Source: Bostrychus sinensis (lineage: Eukaryota; Chordata; Actinopteri; Gobiiformes; Eleotridae). Taken from it: a stretch of 64,000 nucleotides of DNA. The notes beneath the pieces are model-generated. The model did not search any database, was not told the origin of the DNA, and saw nothing but the letters and a program-made list of their open reading frames with translations. The stretch is from the NCBI GenBank assembly GCA_020698575.1, contig CM036254.1, positions 35,089,393-35,153,392 of the forward strand. The letters are read 5' to 3'. Both the position numbers and the translations under genes were made by a program. Each line of letters begins with the position of its first letter. The first letter of the stretch is position 1. This document shows, one piece after another, positions 45,497 to 56,200 of this stretch.

Positions 45497-46685
45497 CAGG
45501 GGCGTCCAAACTTTTTCCAATGAGGGCCAGATCTAGAGATGTGCAAATCTTCAAGGGCCAACAGTCTTTCCTGATGCTTTCTAAAAACTGAACGCATGTA
45601 CAGAATAAATAAAATGTGCATTGTTTGATAAGGATTTTGTTTTCAAAAGCCAAATAATTATGCATGCTCACTTTATTTTCTTGCTTTCTGCACTTTATTC
45701 TGTATAAGAGCCACCTAAACAAGTGAATTTCTCTACTGTGAGATTAATAAAGTTCAGTCTAATCTAATTCACCAAAAAATAACATCTCTGAACATAAAAA
45801 CTGCAACTGCAATTATTTTTCGACACTAATTTGAAAATGCAACGCAGAGAGTATTAGATGAGATGCATAATAATAATAATAATAATTCATCGAATTTATA
45901 TAGCGCTTTTTTGGACACTCAAAGACGCTTTACATACAAAAAAAAAAAAAAAAAAGTTTAAGAAAAGGCAAGATTGAATAGGTGAGTTTTTAGCTTTGAT
46001 TTGAAGTTTGGTAAAGAGTCCGAATTCTTGATGGGTTGTGGGAGTGAGTTCCAGAGGACGGGGGCAGCTGCAGCGAAGGCTCTGTCGCCCATGGTCCGGT
46101 GCCTTGTCCTGATGATGGGAGTGAGGAGATTAGTATCTGCTGATCTGAGGCGGCGGGTGGGACAGTGCTGGCGGAGGAGATCATTAAGGTAAGGAGGAGC
46201 TAGGTTATGGAGGGACTTGTAGGTGATGAGGAGAACCTTGTATTGGATACGGTATTGTATGGGGAGCCAATGGAGCTGTTCAAGGACGGGGGTGATGTGG
46301 TCTCTGGAGCGGGTGTGGGTGAGTAGGCGGGCAGCAGAGTTCTGGATGTATTGCAGTTTCTGAAGGTGGGTGGAGGGGAGACCATATAAGAGACTATTGC
46401 AGTAGTCAAGTCTGGAGGTGATGAAAGCATGGATTAGGACTTCTGCGGTAGGTTGTGAGAGGGAGGGGCGGAGACGTGCAATGTTGCGGAGATGAAAAAA
46501 AGATGTTTTGGTGATGTGGTTTATGTGGGACTTGAATGAGAGCATAAATATACAGACAAAGCGACAGAAACACTACAAAAGTGCTGGAGGGCCATAAGTA
46601 ATGCATTTTGTCATAAAAGCTGAGGGCCATATGAAATCTCAGACCGTGCCACAAATGGCCCCCGGCCGCACTTTGGACACGTCTG
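45497..46685. mobile_element. hAT element in unit 1, with L2 insert
   Basis: The ends are caggggcgtccaaac and, reversed, cagacgtgtccaaag. The right flank is tgataggc (46686-46693) but the left flank is atctaaag (45489-45496), so the target duplication does not match. The interior has been split by an L2 tail. The original element would be non-autonomous. Confidence 0.8.
45875..46545 (-). mobile_element. 5'-truncated L2 LINE tail in unit 1
   Basis: The minus strand is open for 195 codons and reads LDYCNSLLYGLPSTHLQKLQ, HWLPIQYRIQYKVLLITYKS and APVLWNSLPQ. This is the C-terminal tail of L2-type reverse transcriptases. It ends with agcgctatataaatt and (ATT)n repeats, the known L2 3' end. The catalytic domain is absent. 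Confidence 0.9.
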
Positions 46686-46693
46686 TGATAGGC

Positions 46694-47617
46694 TCACGTA
46701 TATGGTTAAGTGTCAGAGATGTTCGTAAGAAGTGGAGCTGGAGGAGTGGAGAGGAGCCAGCGGCCCGTGCTGGGCACTGGATGTGAATATTACAGAACTG
46801 TGAATGAACTGGGCTCTGGTTATTCTGGACAAACTCAGCTGTAGGAAACACAGGATGTCTCTTCAAAAAAGTAACATGGACTGGATTTGCAGCTTGAGTA
46901 GAGAGGTGAGTGTCAGTGAGGCAGTGTTTTTAAATGGAGCTTTGTGGTGAGATGTGTAAGGTTTCCGCTGAGGTTTTATTACAGTGAAGCAGCATTAACA
47001 GTGCACTGGTCTAGTGTTGATCTCAGTGTGAGTCCTGATGAACCTCCCTCATCTGTGAGGCTGTAACCTCCCTCATCCATCCATCCTGGTTTTAGTGCTT
47101 ATGAATTAAAGTTAGCACAAATGCTAAGGGCACATTCTTTGATAAGGCGACAGAGCGATACAAACAGCGTTACTAATAGTAATTATATAGAAAGAGTGTG
47201 AGATAGTTTGAAATGGCCTACTACTCAAACACTGATGGGATTGCATTTAAGTGCACTGAAAGTGCACAATGCCATGAGTGTGCACGTAAGTCTTTGGTGA
47301 AGGATGAGTGCTTCGTGCTCTTTTTTACGTGTGCTTTCGGGGCACTGCTCTTCAGTTACAAAAGGCCCTACGCCATCCTTGGTGCTCGGGCCTAATTATG
47401 CTGTTGCTGTTAATTTGAAAACATATGTTTATATTACACATAAAGATTTACACTTATCCCCACTATATTGGCATGAACCTTGACACATTTTAGATATTAA
47501 AAAATCTATTGTACAATACCCCAGGCATTTAAACCATGGTATTGAAAGTGATACCATCGGGATTTTTACATATCCCGGTATACGGTAATAGTTATATCAC
47601 CCAACCCTAATGTATGG
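46694..47617. other. Unit 1 sequence between hAT and GT tract
   Basis: No gene is recognised. An open 60-codon stretch at 47213 is unlike anything I know. Near the end, cccggtatacggtaatagtt, followed by tcacccaacccta (47574-47610), looks like one terminus of another hAT element whose partner was not found. The duplicate is at 58171-59094. Confidence 0.4.
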
Positions 47618-48534
47618 TATGTGTGTGTGTGAGTGTGTGTGTGTGTGTGTGAGTGTGTGTGTGAGTGTGAGTGTGTGTATGTGAGTGTGTGTGTGTGAGT
47701 GTGTGTGGTGTGAGTGTGTGTGGTGTGAGTGTGTGTATGTGAGTGTGTGTGTGTGAGTGTGTGTGAGTGTGTGTGTGTGTGAGTGTGTGTGGTGTGAGTG
47801 TGTGTGTGTGAGTGTATGTGAGTGTGTGTGTGTGTGAGTGTGTGTGTGTGTGTGAGTGTGTGTGGTGTGAGTGTGTGAGTGTGTGTGTGTGGTGTGAGTG
47901 TGTGTGAGTGTGTGTGGTGTGAGTGTGTGTGTGTGAGTGTATGTGAGTGTGTGTGAGTGTGTGTGTGTGTGTGTGAGTGTGTGTGGTGTGAGTGTGTGTG
48001 TGTGAGTGTGTGTGGTGTGAGTGTGTGTGTGTGGTGTGAGTGTGTGTGTGTGAGTGTATGTGAGTGTGTGTGTGAGTGTGTGTGGTGTGAGTGTGTGTGT
48101 GAGTGTGTGTGAGTGTGTGTGGTGTGAGTGTGTGTGTGTGAGTGTATGTGAGTGTGTGTGTGAGTGTGTGTGTGAGTGTGTGTGGTGTGAGTGTGTGTGG
48201 TGTGAGTGTGTGTATGTGAGTGTGTGTGTGTGAGTGTGTGTGAGTGTGTGTGTGTGTGTGTGAGTGTGTGTGGTGTGAGTGTGTGTGTGTGAGTGTATGT
48301 GAGTGTGTGTGTGTGAGTGTGTGTGAGTGTGTGTGTGTGTGAGTGTGTGTGGTGTGAGTGTGTGTGGTGTGAGTGTGTGTGAGTGTGTGTGGTGTGAGTG
48401 TGTGTGTATGTAAGTGTGTGTGTGTGAGTGTGTGTGTATGTAAGTGTGTGAGTGTGTGTGATGTGAGTGTGTATGTAAGTGTGTGAGTGTGTGTGAGTGT
48501 GTGTGTATGTGTGTGTGTGGTGTGAGTGTGTGTG

Positions 48535-48566
<32 letters not shown>

Positions 48567-49452
48567 TTGAGTGTGTGTGGTGTGTGTATGTGAGTGTGTG
48601 TGTGTGAGTGTGTGTGGTGTGAGTGTGTGTGAGTGTGTGTGTGAGTGTGTGTGGTGTGAGTGTGTGTATGTGAGTGTGTGTGTGTGAGTGTGTGTGGTGT
48701 GAGTGTGTGTGAGTGTGTGTGTGTGTGTGTGTGAGTGTGTGTGGTGTGAGTGTGTGTATGTGAGTGTGTGTGTGTGAGTGTGTGTGGTGTGAGTGTGTGT
48801 GGTGTGAGTGTGTGTGAGTGTGTGAGTGTGTGTGGTGTGAGTGTGTGTGTATGTAAGTGTGTGTGTGTGAGTGTGTGTGTATGTAAGTGTGTGAGTGTGT
48901 GTGATGTGAGTGTGTATGTAAGTGTGTGAGTGTGTGTGAGTGTGTGTGTATGTAAGTGTGTGAGTGTGTGTGGTGTGAGTGTGTGTGTATGTAAGTGTGT
49001 GTGTGTAAGTGTGTGTGTATGTAAGTGTGTGAGTGTGTGTGGTGTGATTGTGTGTGTATGTGTGTGAGTGTGTGTGGTGTGAGTGTGTGTGTGAGTGTGT
49101 GTGGTGTGAGTGTGTGTATGTGAGTGTGTGTGTGTGAGTGTGTGTGGTGTGAGTGTGTGTGGTGTGAGTGTGTGTGAGTGTGTGTGTGTGTGTGTGTGTG
49201 AGTGTGTGTGGTGTGAGTGTGTGTATGTGAGTGTGTGTGTGTGAGTGTGTGTATGTGAGTGTGTGTGTGAGTGTGTGTGGTGTGAGTGTGTGTGTGTGTT
49301 TGAGTGTGTGTGGTGTGAGTGTGTGTGTGTGAGTGTGTGTGGTGTGAGTGTGTGTGTGAGTGTGTGTGGTGTGAGTGTGTGTGTGTGAGTGTGTGTGGTG
49401 TGAGTGTGTGTATGTGAGTGTGTGTGAGTGTGTGTGGTGTGAGTGTGTGTGA
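47618..49452. repeat. GT-rich tract with higher-order gtgtgtggtgtgag repeats
   Basis: About 1.83 kb is composed of (GT)n with periodic gtgag, ggtgtgag and gtatgtgag units. The long open frames on the minus strand (His/Thr/Ser only) are compositional and not genes. Confidence 0.95.
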
Positions 49453-51260
49453 TATGGAGCGATATTTGTTCCACCTTCGTGCGCGTAAAGAGTGAGTGTT
49501 GAGCGCACGTAGTGTGAGTGTCGCGAGCGCATACTTTACCATTTGAAAAGAGAATAATAATTTGAGCACACAAATCTTTGTTCCGTGCGCGCTCAACTCT
49601 GCCTACACGCTCGCTCAAAGTCTACCTAGGTGCGCGAGTACGTGGATGCCCGCTCGCGCAACATCTTTGCTCGCACGACACCTCATTTCTGCTCGCGACT
49701 CTGGCTCTGCGCTCGCTCGAGGTGGCACAGGGCAAACTACGATTGTTGCGAGCAGCACAGCCAATCACAGACTGGGATTCACAAATGTTTCTGATTGGCT
49801 GTCTTATATCCAATCATTTATATCAAATACAGCAACGGTGGGAACGCCCACAAAACGTCACTCCTATCCCCCGTGGGTGAAACAGACCACTCACAACAAT
49901 GCACAAGAGTTACTCTGTCGTCTTCTTTTCTACAAAAATACAAACAAGAGCTGGATATACATTTTATATTTTACATTAAAAAGACATGGAGACATAGAGG
50001 AGGACACAGTGGTCCAGCAGTCCACATTTGTCCATAAAATACCATCACTGTCTGACGTTAGCTGCCTACAACATGCTAATCTAATCAACGTCAAGTTGCA
50101 TCATAACAGAACTCTCTCTAATATAAAGACACCAGTTTAATTCATCATATTTATTGTAAACTAAAATGTGCTTCTATAAATGTGTTAAGGATTGGTTGAC
50201 TCGTGGCTCATCATAACAGGCTGCAGACTGACGCACGGCGTTAGCATGGCTTATTCAGTGGCGCTAGCATTAGCATTAGCTCAGCAGCTGTATGAGCTCT
50301 GTGCCATAAAAGAAAAGCATGGCTTATGGACTGACTTCTACCTGGAGTTAGTGTAAATATAGGAGATGGGGCTTAGCTGCTTCATAAGACGAGTCTGGTC
50401 AGAGCTCAAAAACCTGCTGAGCTAGTGCTAATGCTAACGCTAATGCTAGCGCCATTGAATGAGCCGCGCTAATGCCGTGCGTCAGTCTGCAGCCTGTTAT
50501 GATGAGCTATGAGTCAACTAAGCCTTAACACATTTATAGAAGCACATTTTAGTTTACATTAAATATGATGAATTAAACTGGTGTCTTTATATTAGAGAGA
50601 GTTCTGTTATGATGCAAATTGACGTTGATTAGATTAGCATGTTGTAGGCAGCTAACGTCAGACAGTGATGGTATTTTATGGACAAATGTGGACTGCTGGA
50701 CCACTGTGTCCTCCTCTATGTCTCCATGTCTTTTTAATGTAAAATATAAAATGTATATCCAGCTCTTGTTTGTATTTTTGTAGAAAAGAAGACGACAGAG
50801 TAACTCTTGTGCATTGTTGTGAGTGGTCTGTTTCTCCCACGGGGGATAGGAGTGACGTTTTGTGGGCGTTCCCACCGTTGCTGTATTTGATATAAATTAT
50901 TGGATATAAGACAGCCAATCAGAAACATTTGTGAATCCCAGTCTGTGATTGGCTGTGCTGCTCGCAACAATCGTAGTTTGCCCTGTGCCACCTCGAGCGA
51001 GCGCAGAGCCAGAGTCGCGAGCAGAAATGAGGTGTCGTGCGAGCAAAGATGTTGCGCAAGCGGGCATCCACGTACTCGCGCACCTAGGTAGACTTTGAGC
51101 GAGCGTGTAGGCAGAGTTGAGTGCGCACGGAACAAAGATTTGTGTGCTCAAATTATTATTCTCTTTTCAAATGGTAAAGTATGCGCTCGCGACACTCACA
51201 CTACGTGCGCTCAACACTCAGTCTTCTCGCGCACGAAGGTGAAACAAATATCGCTCCATA
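49453..51260. mobile_element. 1.8-kb foldback (long inverted repeat) element
   Basis: Two arms of about 850 bp are inverted copies with no net indel over most of their length. Any position p in the left arm pairs with 100713 minus p. They begin tatggagcgatatttgtt and end with its reverse complement, around a spacer of about 100 bp near 50305-50410. A 192-codon ORF at 49562 is mirrored in part by ORFs in the other arm and is not recognised. It lies inside the GT tract and is absent from unit 2. The superfamily is unknown. Confidence 0.85.
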
Positions 51261-51853
51261 GTGTGAGTGTGTGGTGTGAGTGTGTGTATGTGAGTGTGTG
51301 TGTGAGTGTGTGTGGTGTGAGTGTGTGTGAGTGTGTGTGGTGTGAGTGTGTGTATGTGAGTGTGTGTGTGTGTGTGTGAGTGTGTGTGGTGTGAGTGTGT
51401 GTGGTGTGAGTGTGTGTGTGTGTGTGTGTGAGTGTGTGTGGTGTGTGTGTGTGTGTATGTAAGTGTGTGTGTGTGAGTGTGTGTGTATGTAAGTGTGTGA
51501 GTGTGTGTGGTGTGAGTGTGTGTATGTAAGTGTGTGTGGTGTGAGTGTGTGTGTATGTAAGTGTGTGTGGTGTGAGTGTGTGAGTATGTAAGTGTGTGTG
51601 GTGTGAGTGTGTGTGTATGTAAGTGTGTGTATGTAAGTGTGTGAGTGTGTGTGGTGTGAGTGTGTGTGTATGTAAGTGTGTGTGGTGTGAGTGTGTGTGT
51701 ATGTAAGTGTGTGTGGTGTGAGTGTGTGTGTATGTAAGTGTGTGTGGTGTGAGTGTGTGTGTATGTAAGTGTGTGTGGTGTGAGTGTGTGTGTATGTAAG
51801 TGTGTGTGGTGTGAGTGTGTGTGTATGTAAGTGTGTGTGGTGTGAGTGTGTGT
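51261..51853. repeat. GT-rich tract, right of the foldback element
   Basis: This continues the GT tract, here with a gtatgtaagtgtgtgtggtgt period of about 36 bp. The same pattern lies at 59520-59703 in unit 2, with fewer repeats. Confidence 0.93.
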
Positions 51854-52732
51854 TAGTGCTGGGCGGTATGAGCAAAATTCTATATCACGGTATTTTTCGA
51901 AATTATAACGGTTTCACGGTATTTGACGACAAATCTGCAGTTGTCGAATAGTGGAGAGCTGTTGCCACCTCTGTTTGCATCTTCCCTCTTTGTTTGCGGT
52001 ACAGCATGGGGATCGCTATTTTACTAAAGTATTTCCGACTTGGGATGTCATATCTAGAATCAAGTGTCTTTATCATAGCCCTGAATCCATCTTTGTCAAC
52101 TGTGCTAATAGGAACCGTGTCTTTAGCTATATGAATTGTTATGGAGTTGCTTTTTCTGTCATATGACGTACCTTTAGCAAATGCTTCAACAAGTGACGTC
52201 TGACTCACCTCTCCTTTAGCTTTAACACTTTTACATGACGGTGTGAAAGGCGCTGACCTTTGTTAAATGCATTCTTGGTACTCCAAAACATGTTTGCGGC
52301 TAAGGTGGTGCAGCAAATTGCTCGTGTTGCCACCTCCGGCTACAGCATTAGCTCGACAGCATTTACAGTAAATAACTGTTTGGTCCACGTCTGACCTTTT
52401 AAATCCGAAGTACCGCCAGACAGCAGACACGCCTCCTTTTTTAGGCAAAAGTTCTTCTGGGTCATCATCGTTTACATTAACTTCTGGTGCAGAACTTCCA
52501 CTGTCCTTTTTCGCTACGCTCAACAACTCCACTAAAACCTGTAGTCTGGTCCATGCGGGTTTAGCGGTGCAGGCGCTGCAATGAAAAGCGTCCCCCAAGA
52601 CGCAATTTACCAATGCGTGCGTTCCGGACATTTAGGCCATTTAAACCGGTACTGCCGGTATTTGAAAAATTCATGTCATAAAAAATATAAAAACAGGTTT
52701 TCGGTACGAAACCGGTACACCGCCCAGCACTA
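51854..52732 (-). mobile_element. Internally deleted ZBED-like hAT element, unit 1
   Basis: The element is 879 bp with ends tagtgctgggcggtat and, reversed, tagtgctgggcggtgt. The flanks gtgtgtgt fit an 8-bp duplication but are uninformative in a GT tract. It encodes only the N-terminal part of a transposase on the minus strand. The catalytic and hAT dimerisation parts are gone. Confidence 0.9.
51903..52631 (-). pseudogene. hAT transposase N-terminus with BED finger, unit 1
   Basis: It starts at ATG 52631. Residues about 77-118 form a BED zinc finger: SAVWRYFGFKR, then CKCC and HHLSRKH ligands. A single in-frame TAA at 52263 interrupts. The same frame then continues QTSLVEAFAKGTSYDRKSN and SRYDIPSRKYFSKIAIPMLY, the ZBED1-like N-terminal region, up to an internal deletion and stop at 51903. 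Confidence 0.85.
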
Positions 52733-53160
52733 GTGTGTGTATGTGAGTGTGTGTAGTGTGAGTGTGCGTGTGGTGTGTGAGTGGGTATGTGTGAGTGAGT
52801 GTGTGTGTGTGTGAGTGTGTGTCTGTGTGAGTGTGTAAGTGTGTATGTGAGGCAATTTCCATTTTTTCATACCATCTTATCGCCCCAAATTATACCGGGG
52901 TGTACAGTATAATCGTCTATCAACTTAATTAAGGCTAAACTTGCCTTTAAAATTGAGTTAAAACAGCACTTTAAAAATGTAGGGACATCTATTGTTTTCT
53001 GGACAAAAAAGAGGTGTAGTACATACAAAAAATGTGTTTAAGTGTTTATTTGTAAAAACATGATATAAAAGAAATTATTTTGAAACTGGTTAAAACCCAG
53101 CTCTTCAGTTTATCCTCCAACACATCCGCGTCTCCTGCGCCCCTCGCTCCAGGTCTCGCT
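52733..53160. other. Unit 1 sequence after the ZBED-like element
   Basis: It holds a short GT remnant to 52850, then AT-rich sequence with hAT-like words (cataccatcttatcgcccca, taccggggtgtac). On the minus strand an exon-like reading, MFKRVHEAVKKERDLERGAQ, ends TGA at about 53113. It has an acceptor-like ctcccag before it. The duplicate is at 60582-61009. Unrecognised. Confidence 0.35.
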
Positions 53161-53577
53161 CTTTCTTCACTGCTTCATGTACCCGTTTAAACATCTGGGA
53201 GCACACGATGATGGACTAAAATGTGGCCTTGTCCGAGGAAGTTTATTTATCTTCCATTTTGCAGGGCGCGGCGGGCCTTCAGCACCGCGCTCTGCTTCTG
53301 TGGCCGCGCTGACTACAGCAGCGACAGACCCCAACCTCTCAACTCCGACACACACCACATACACACACATACACGAGCCATGAGCTGTGAGCTCCACTAC
53401 AGCAAACTGTCTGTGACCAGAGCGTCCTTCACCGGCCCCAGAGTAACCTCCGACCTTCAGGGTTTCAGAGTGACCCCCAAACCAACAGGGTTCAGAGTGA
53501 CCTCTAACCTCAGGGATTCCTCTGACCTGCGAAGGATCCGGTCAGAAAAGACCATGCTGTGGAGGAGTAGTGTGTGG

Positions 53578-54127
53578 GGTGTGTGTGCTGCGTGTGTGGG
53601 GTGTGTGTGCTGCGTGTGTGGTGTGTGCTGCGTGCTGCGTGTGTGGTGTGTGTGCTGCGTGTGTGGTGTGTGTGATGCGTGTGTGGTGTGTGTGCTGCGT
53701 GTGTGTGGTGTGTGTGCTGCGTGTGTGTGGTGTGTGTGTTGCGTGTGTGTTGGGTGTGAGGTGTGTGTGGTGTGTGTGCTGCGTGTGTTGGGTGTGTGTG
53801 CTGCGTGTGTGGGGTGTGTGTTGGGTGTGAGGTGTGTGTGGTGTGTGTGCTGTGTGTGGGGTGTGTGTTGGGTGTGAGGTGTGTGTGGTGTGTGTGCTGC
53901 GTGTGTTGGGTGTGTGTGTTGGGTGTGTGGTGTGTGTGCTGCGTGTGGTGTGTGCGCTGCGCATGTGGTGTGTGCGCCGCACGAGTGGTGTGTGCGTGCC
54001 GCGCGTGTGGTGTGTGCGTGCCGCGCGTGTGGTGTGCGTGCCGTGCGTGTGGTGTGTGCGTGCCGCGCGTGTGGTGTGTGCGTGCCGCGCATGTGGTGTG
54101 TGTGTGCCACGCCCGTGCTGTGTGTGT
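53578..54127. repeat. gtgtgtgctgcgtgtgtg minisatellite, unit 1
   Basis: Variants of an approximately 18-20-bp unit, gtgtgtgctgcgtgtgtg, change gradually to a 22-bp unit, gtgccgcgcgtgtggtgtgtgc, near 53990. Cys/Val/Arg-only ORFs in several frames are artefacts of the repeat. Confidence 0.9.
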
Positions 54128-55310
54128 CTACTCCTCCACAGCAAACCTGTGGCTTTTCTGACTCGAACAGCCAACACAGGTCAGAAGTCCCTGAAGATCA
54201 GAGATCACTCTGAAACCCTGAAGGTCAGAGGTCACTCTGAATCCCTGAGGGTCAGGGGCGTGTGCCGCGCGTGTGGTGTGTGCGTGCCGCGCGTGTGGTG
54301 TGTGCGTGCCGCGGGTGTGGTGTGTGTGTGCCGCGCGTGTGGTGTGTGCGTGCCGCGCGTGTGGTGTGTGCGTGCCGCGCGTGTGGTGTGTGCGTGCCGC
54401 GCGTGTGGTGTGTGTGCTGCGTGTGGGGTGTGTGTGCTGCGTGTGGTGTGTGTGTTGGGTGTGTGTGCTGCGTGTGGGGTGTGTGCCGCGCATGTGGTGT
54501 GTGTGTGCCACGCCCGTGCTGTGTGTGTCTACTCCTCCACAGCAAACCTGTGGCTTTTCTGACTCGAACAGCCAACACAGGTCAGAAGTCCCTGAAGATC
54601 AGAGATCACTCTGAAACCCTGAAGGTCAGAGGTCACTCTGAATCCCTGAGGGTCAGGGGCGTGTGCCGCGCGTGTGGTGTGTGCGTGCCGCGCGTGTGGT
54701 GTGTGCGTGCCGCGGGTGTGGTGTGTGTGCCGCGCGTGTGGTGTGTGCGTGCCGCGCGTGTGGTGTGTGCGTGCCGCGCGTGTGGTGTGTGCGTGCCGCG
54801 CGTGTGGTGTGTGCGTGCCGCGCGTGTGGTGTGTGCGTGCCGCGCGTGTGGTGTGCGTGCCGCGCGTGTGGTGTGCGTGCCGCGCGTGTGGGGTGCGTGC
54901 CGCGCATGTGGTGTGTGTGTGCCACGCCCGTGCTGTGTGTGTCTACTCCTCCACAGCAAACCTGTGGCTTTTCTGACTCGAACAGCCAACACAGGTCAGA
55001 AGTCCCTGAAGATCAGAGATCACTCTGAAACCCTGAAGGTCAGAGGTCACTCTGAATCCCTGAGGGTCAGGGGCGTGTGCCGCGCGTGTGGTGTGTGCGT
55101 GCCGCGCGTGTGGTGTGTGCGTGCCGCGCGTGTGGTGTGTGTGTGCCACGCCCGTGCTGTGTGTGTCTACTCCTCCACAGCAAACCTGTGGCTTTTCTGA
55201 CTCGAACATCCAACACAGGTCAGAGAGAAGTCCCTGAAGATCAGAGATCACTCTGAAACCCTGAAGGTCAGAGGTCACTCTGATTCCCTGAGGGTCAGGG
55301 GTCACTCTGG
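54128..55310 (+). repeat. Roughly 400-bp tandem repeat with an exon-like module, 4 copies, unit 1
   Basis: Copies start ctactcctccacagcaaacc at 54128, 54529, 54943 and 55167. Each has a module of about 130 bp (aacctgtggcttttctgact, then gtcagaagtccctgaag and ggtcagaggtcactctga). A 22-bp minisatellite block of varying length (gtgccgcgcgtgtggtgtgtgc) follows the first three. The module's first 38 bases sit between an acceptor-like cctccacag and a donor-like gtcaga. Confidence 0.85.
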
Positions 55311-55574
55311 GGCCGGTGAGGACGCTCTGGTCACAGACAGTACGCTGCAGAGGAGCTCACAGGTCATGGCTCGTGTGACTGTGTGTGCGTGTGTGTGTGT
55401 CGAAGTTAGGGGGTTGCGAGGTTGGGGGAGTTGGGGCGGGGGGCAGATGGCACTGCGGTGTCCCTCCCGCCTGCAGATGGCACTGCACATGAATCTCAGG
55501 AATGATCCCAGTGTGCGTTTCTTCTTCTCCTGGGTCAGTGCTTGTTGATGCTCTCCAGGATCTCAGGGCAGATG

Positions 55575-55877
55575 TCAGACCTGGTCTTGGTCTCCACGGC
55601 CACAGCTCTTCTTGTAGCCTCTGCAGAGGTCTTTGTGCACGGCTTTAGCGATGTCCTCGATGTGGCGAATGTCGGGTTTGACCTTCACGTTCCACTGTGG
55701 GTCTGTGGTTCCAGCTGCTGCACCAGTTCTCTGTACAATTTTTTTAAAATCATCCACGTTCTCGGTCTGTAAAACAATCTTAATCTTTTTAAGGGTCCTC
55801 GTCACTGGGTCTCTCCTGGGCTGCTGCTGCTGCTGAATGTGGAGCCAGTTCTGAATATGATCCATAGAGGAGTCCAC
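55575..55877 (-). CDS. Unrecognised 100-codon ORF, unit 1
   Basis: The minus-strand ORF reads MDSSMDHIQNWLHIQQQQQP, RTLKKIKIVLQTENVDDFKK and NVKVKPDIRHIEDIAKAVHK. The composition is protein-like, and the repeat bias of the surroundings is absent. A better-looking C-terminus, VETKTRSDICPEILESINKH then stop at 55546, lies in another frame after about codon 85. The copy may thus be frameshifted or spliced. The frame is also open upstream (RFRRAVRAEV). I do not recognise the family. Confidence 0.35.
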   Translation of the reverse strand: MDSSMDHIQNWLHIQQQQQPRRDPVTRTLKKIKIVLQTENVDDFKKIVQRTGAAAGTTDPQWNVKVKPDIRHIEDIAKAVHKDLCRGYKKSCGRGDQDQV

Positions 55878-55989
55878 CTCTGCGCGGACGGCCCTCCTGA
55901 ACCTCCTGCGTCCAGTCTGATGTTTTCTTTACCACTCATATTTCCAGTGCTGTTTTGTCGTAAATTACTATAAACTGCTGTCTGTGAAG

Positions 55990-56200
55990 ACTCTCACTCG
56001 TCCAGGGTAATTGCATCGCAACAAAAGTTTAAAAAGCAGCCATCTGGATCGGATTTTTCAAGTTGAAGACGTAAAAAAAGCAGTCATCTGGATTGGATTT
56101 TTCAAGAATTGAGAAAGCCTCTTGGATAAGAGGTGAAACGTCTTCAACTTGAAAAATCCGAACCAGATGACTGCTTTTTTAACTTTTGTTGCGATATAAA
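55990..56200. repeat. Hairpin repeat of about 60-bp arms, unit 1
   Basis: The arm atcgcaacaaaagtttaaaa, then ggatttttcaagttgaagac, pairs with gtcttcaacttgaaaaatcc and ttttttaacttttgttgcga. The central words gagaaagcctcttggataag and aggtgaaacgtcttc are a familiar fish repeat motif. The left arm is partly duplicated. A copy in unit 2 is at 63660-63870. Confidence 0.6.

Larger units (their letters stand above)
53329..55427. repeat. Diverged inverted repeat enclosing minisatellites, unit 1
   Basis: The left arm 53329-53577 (cccaacctctcaactccgac to ctgtggaggagtag) is a diverged inverted copy of the right arm 55167-55427. Both arms include gtctgtgaccagagcgtcc in opposite senses. Between them lie GC-rich minisatellites and three further copies of the right-arm module. 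The duplicate in unit 2 is at about 61178-63097. Confidence 0.75.

Noticed and set aside
47566..49618. Three overlapping minus-strand ORFs of 641-676 codons
   Set aside because: They consist of His/Thr/Ser/Leu repeats produced by (GT)n with occasional A. All frames are open because the repeat contains no stop words on that strand. No gene is implied.
49562..50140. 192-codon plus-strand ORF in the foldback element
   Set aside because: It has no recognisable domain, and the arm is mirrored so the same frames appear on the other strand. Kept as part of the element, not as a gene.
53457..55305. Cys/Val/Arg-rich plus-strand and His/Thr/Arg-rich minus-strand ORFs of up to 312 codons
   Set aside because: They are translations of the 18-22-bp minisatellite in several frames at once. 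The same applies in unit 2 (61359-62975).
56100..56140. Possible hammerhead-ribozyme-like words (cttggataagaggtgaaac)
   Set aside because: The CUGANGA core is not matched and the stems could not be built. Only the hairpin repeat is supported.
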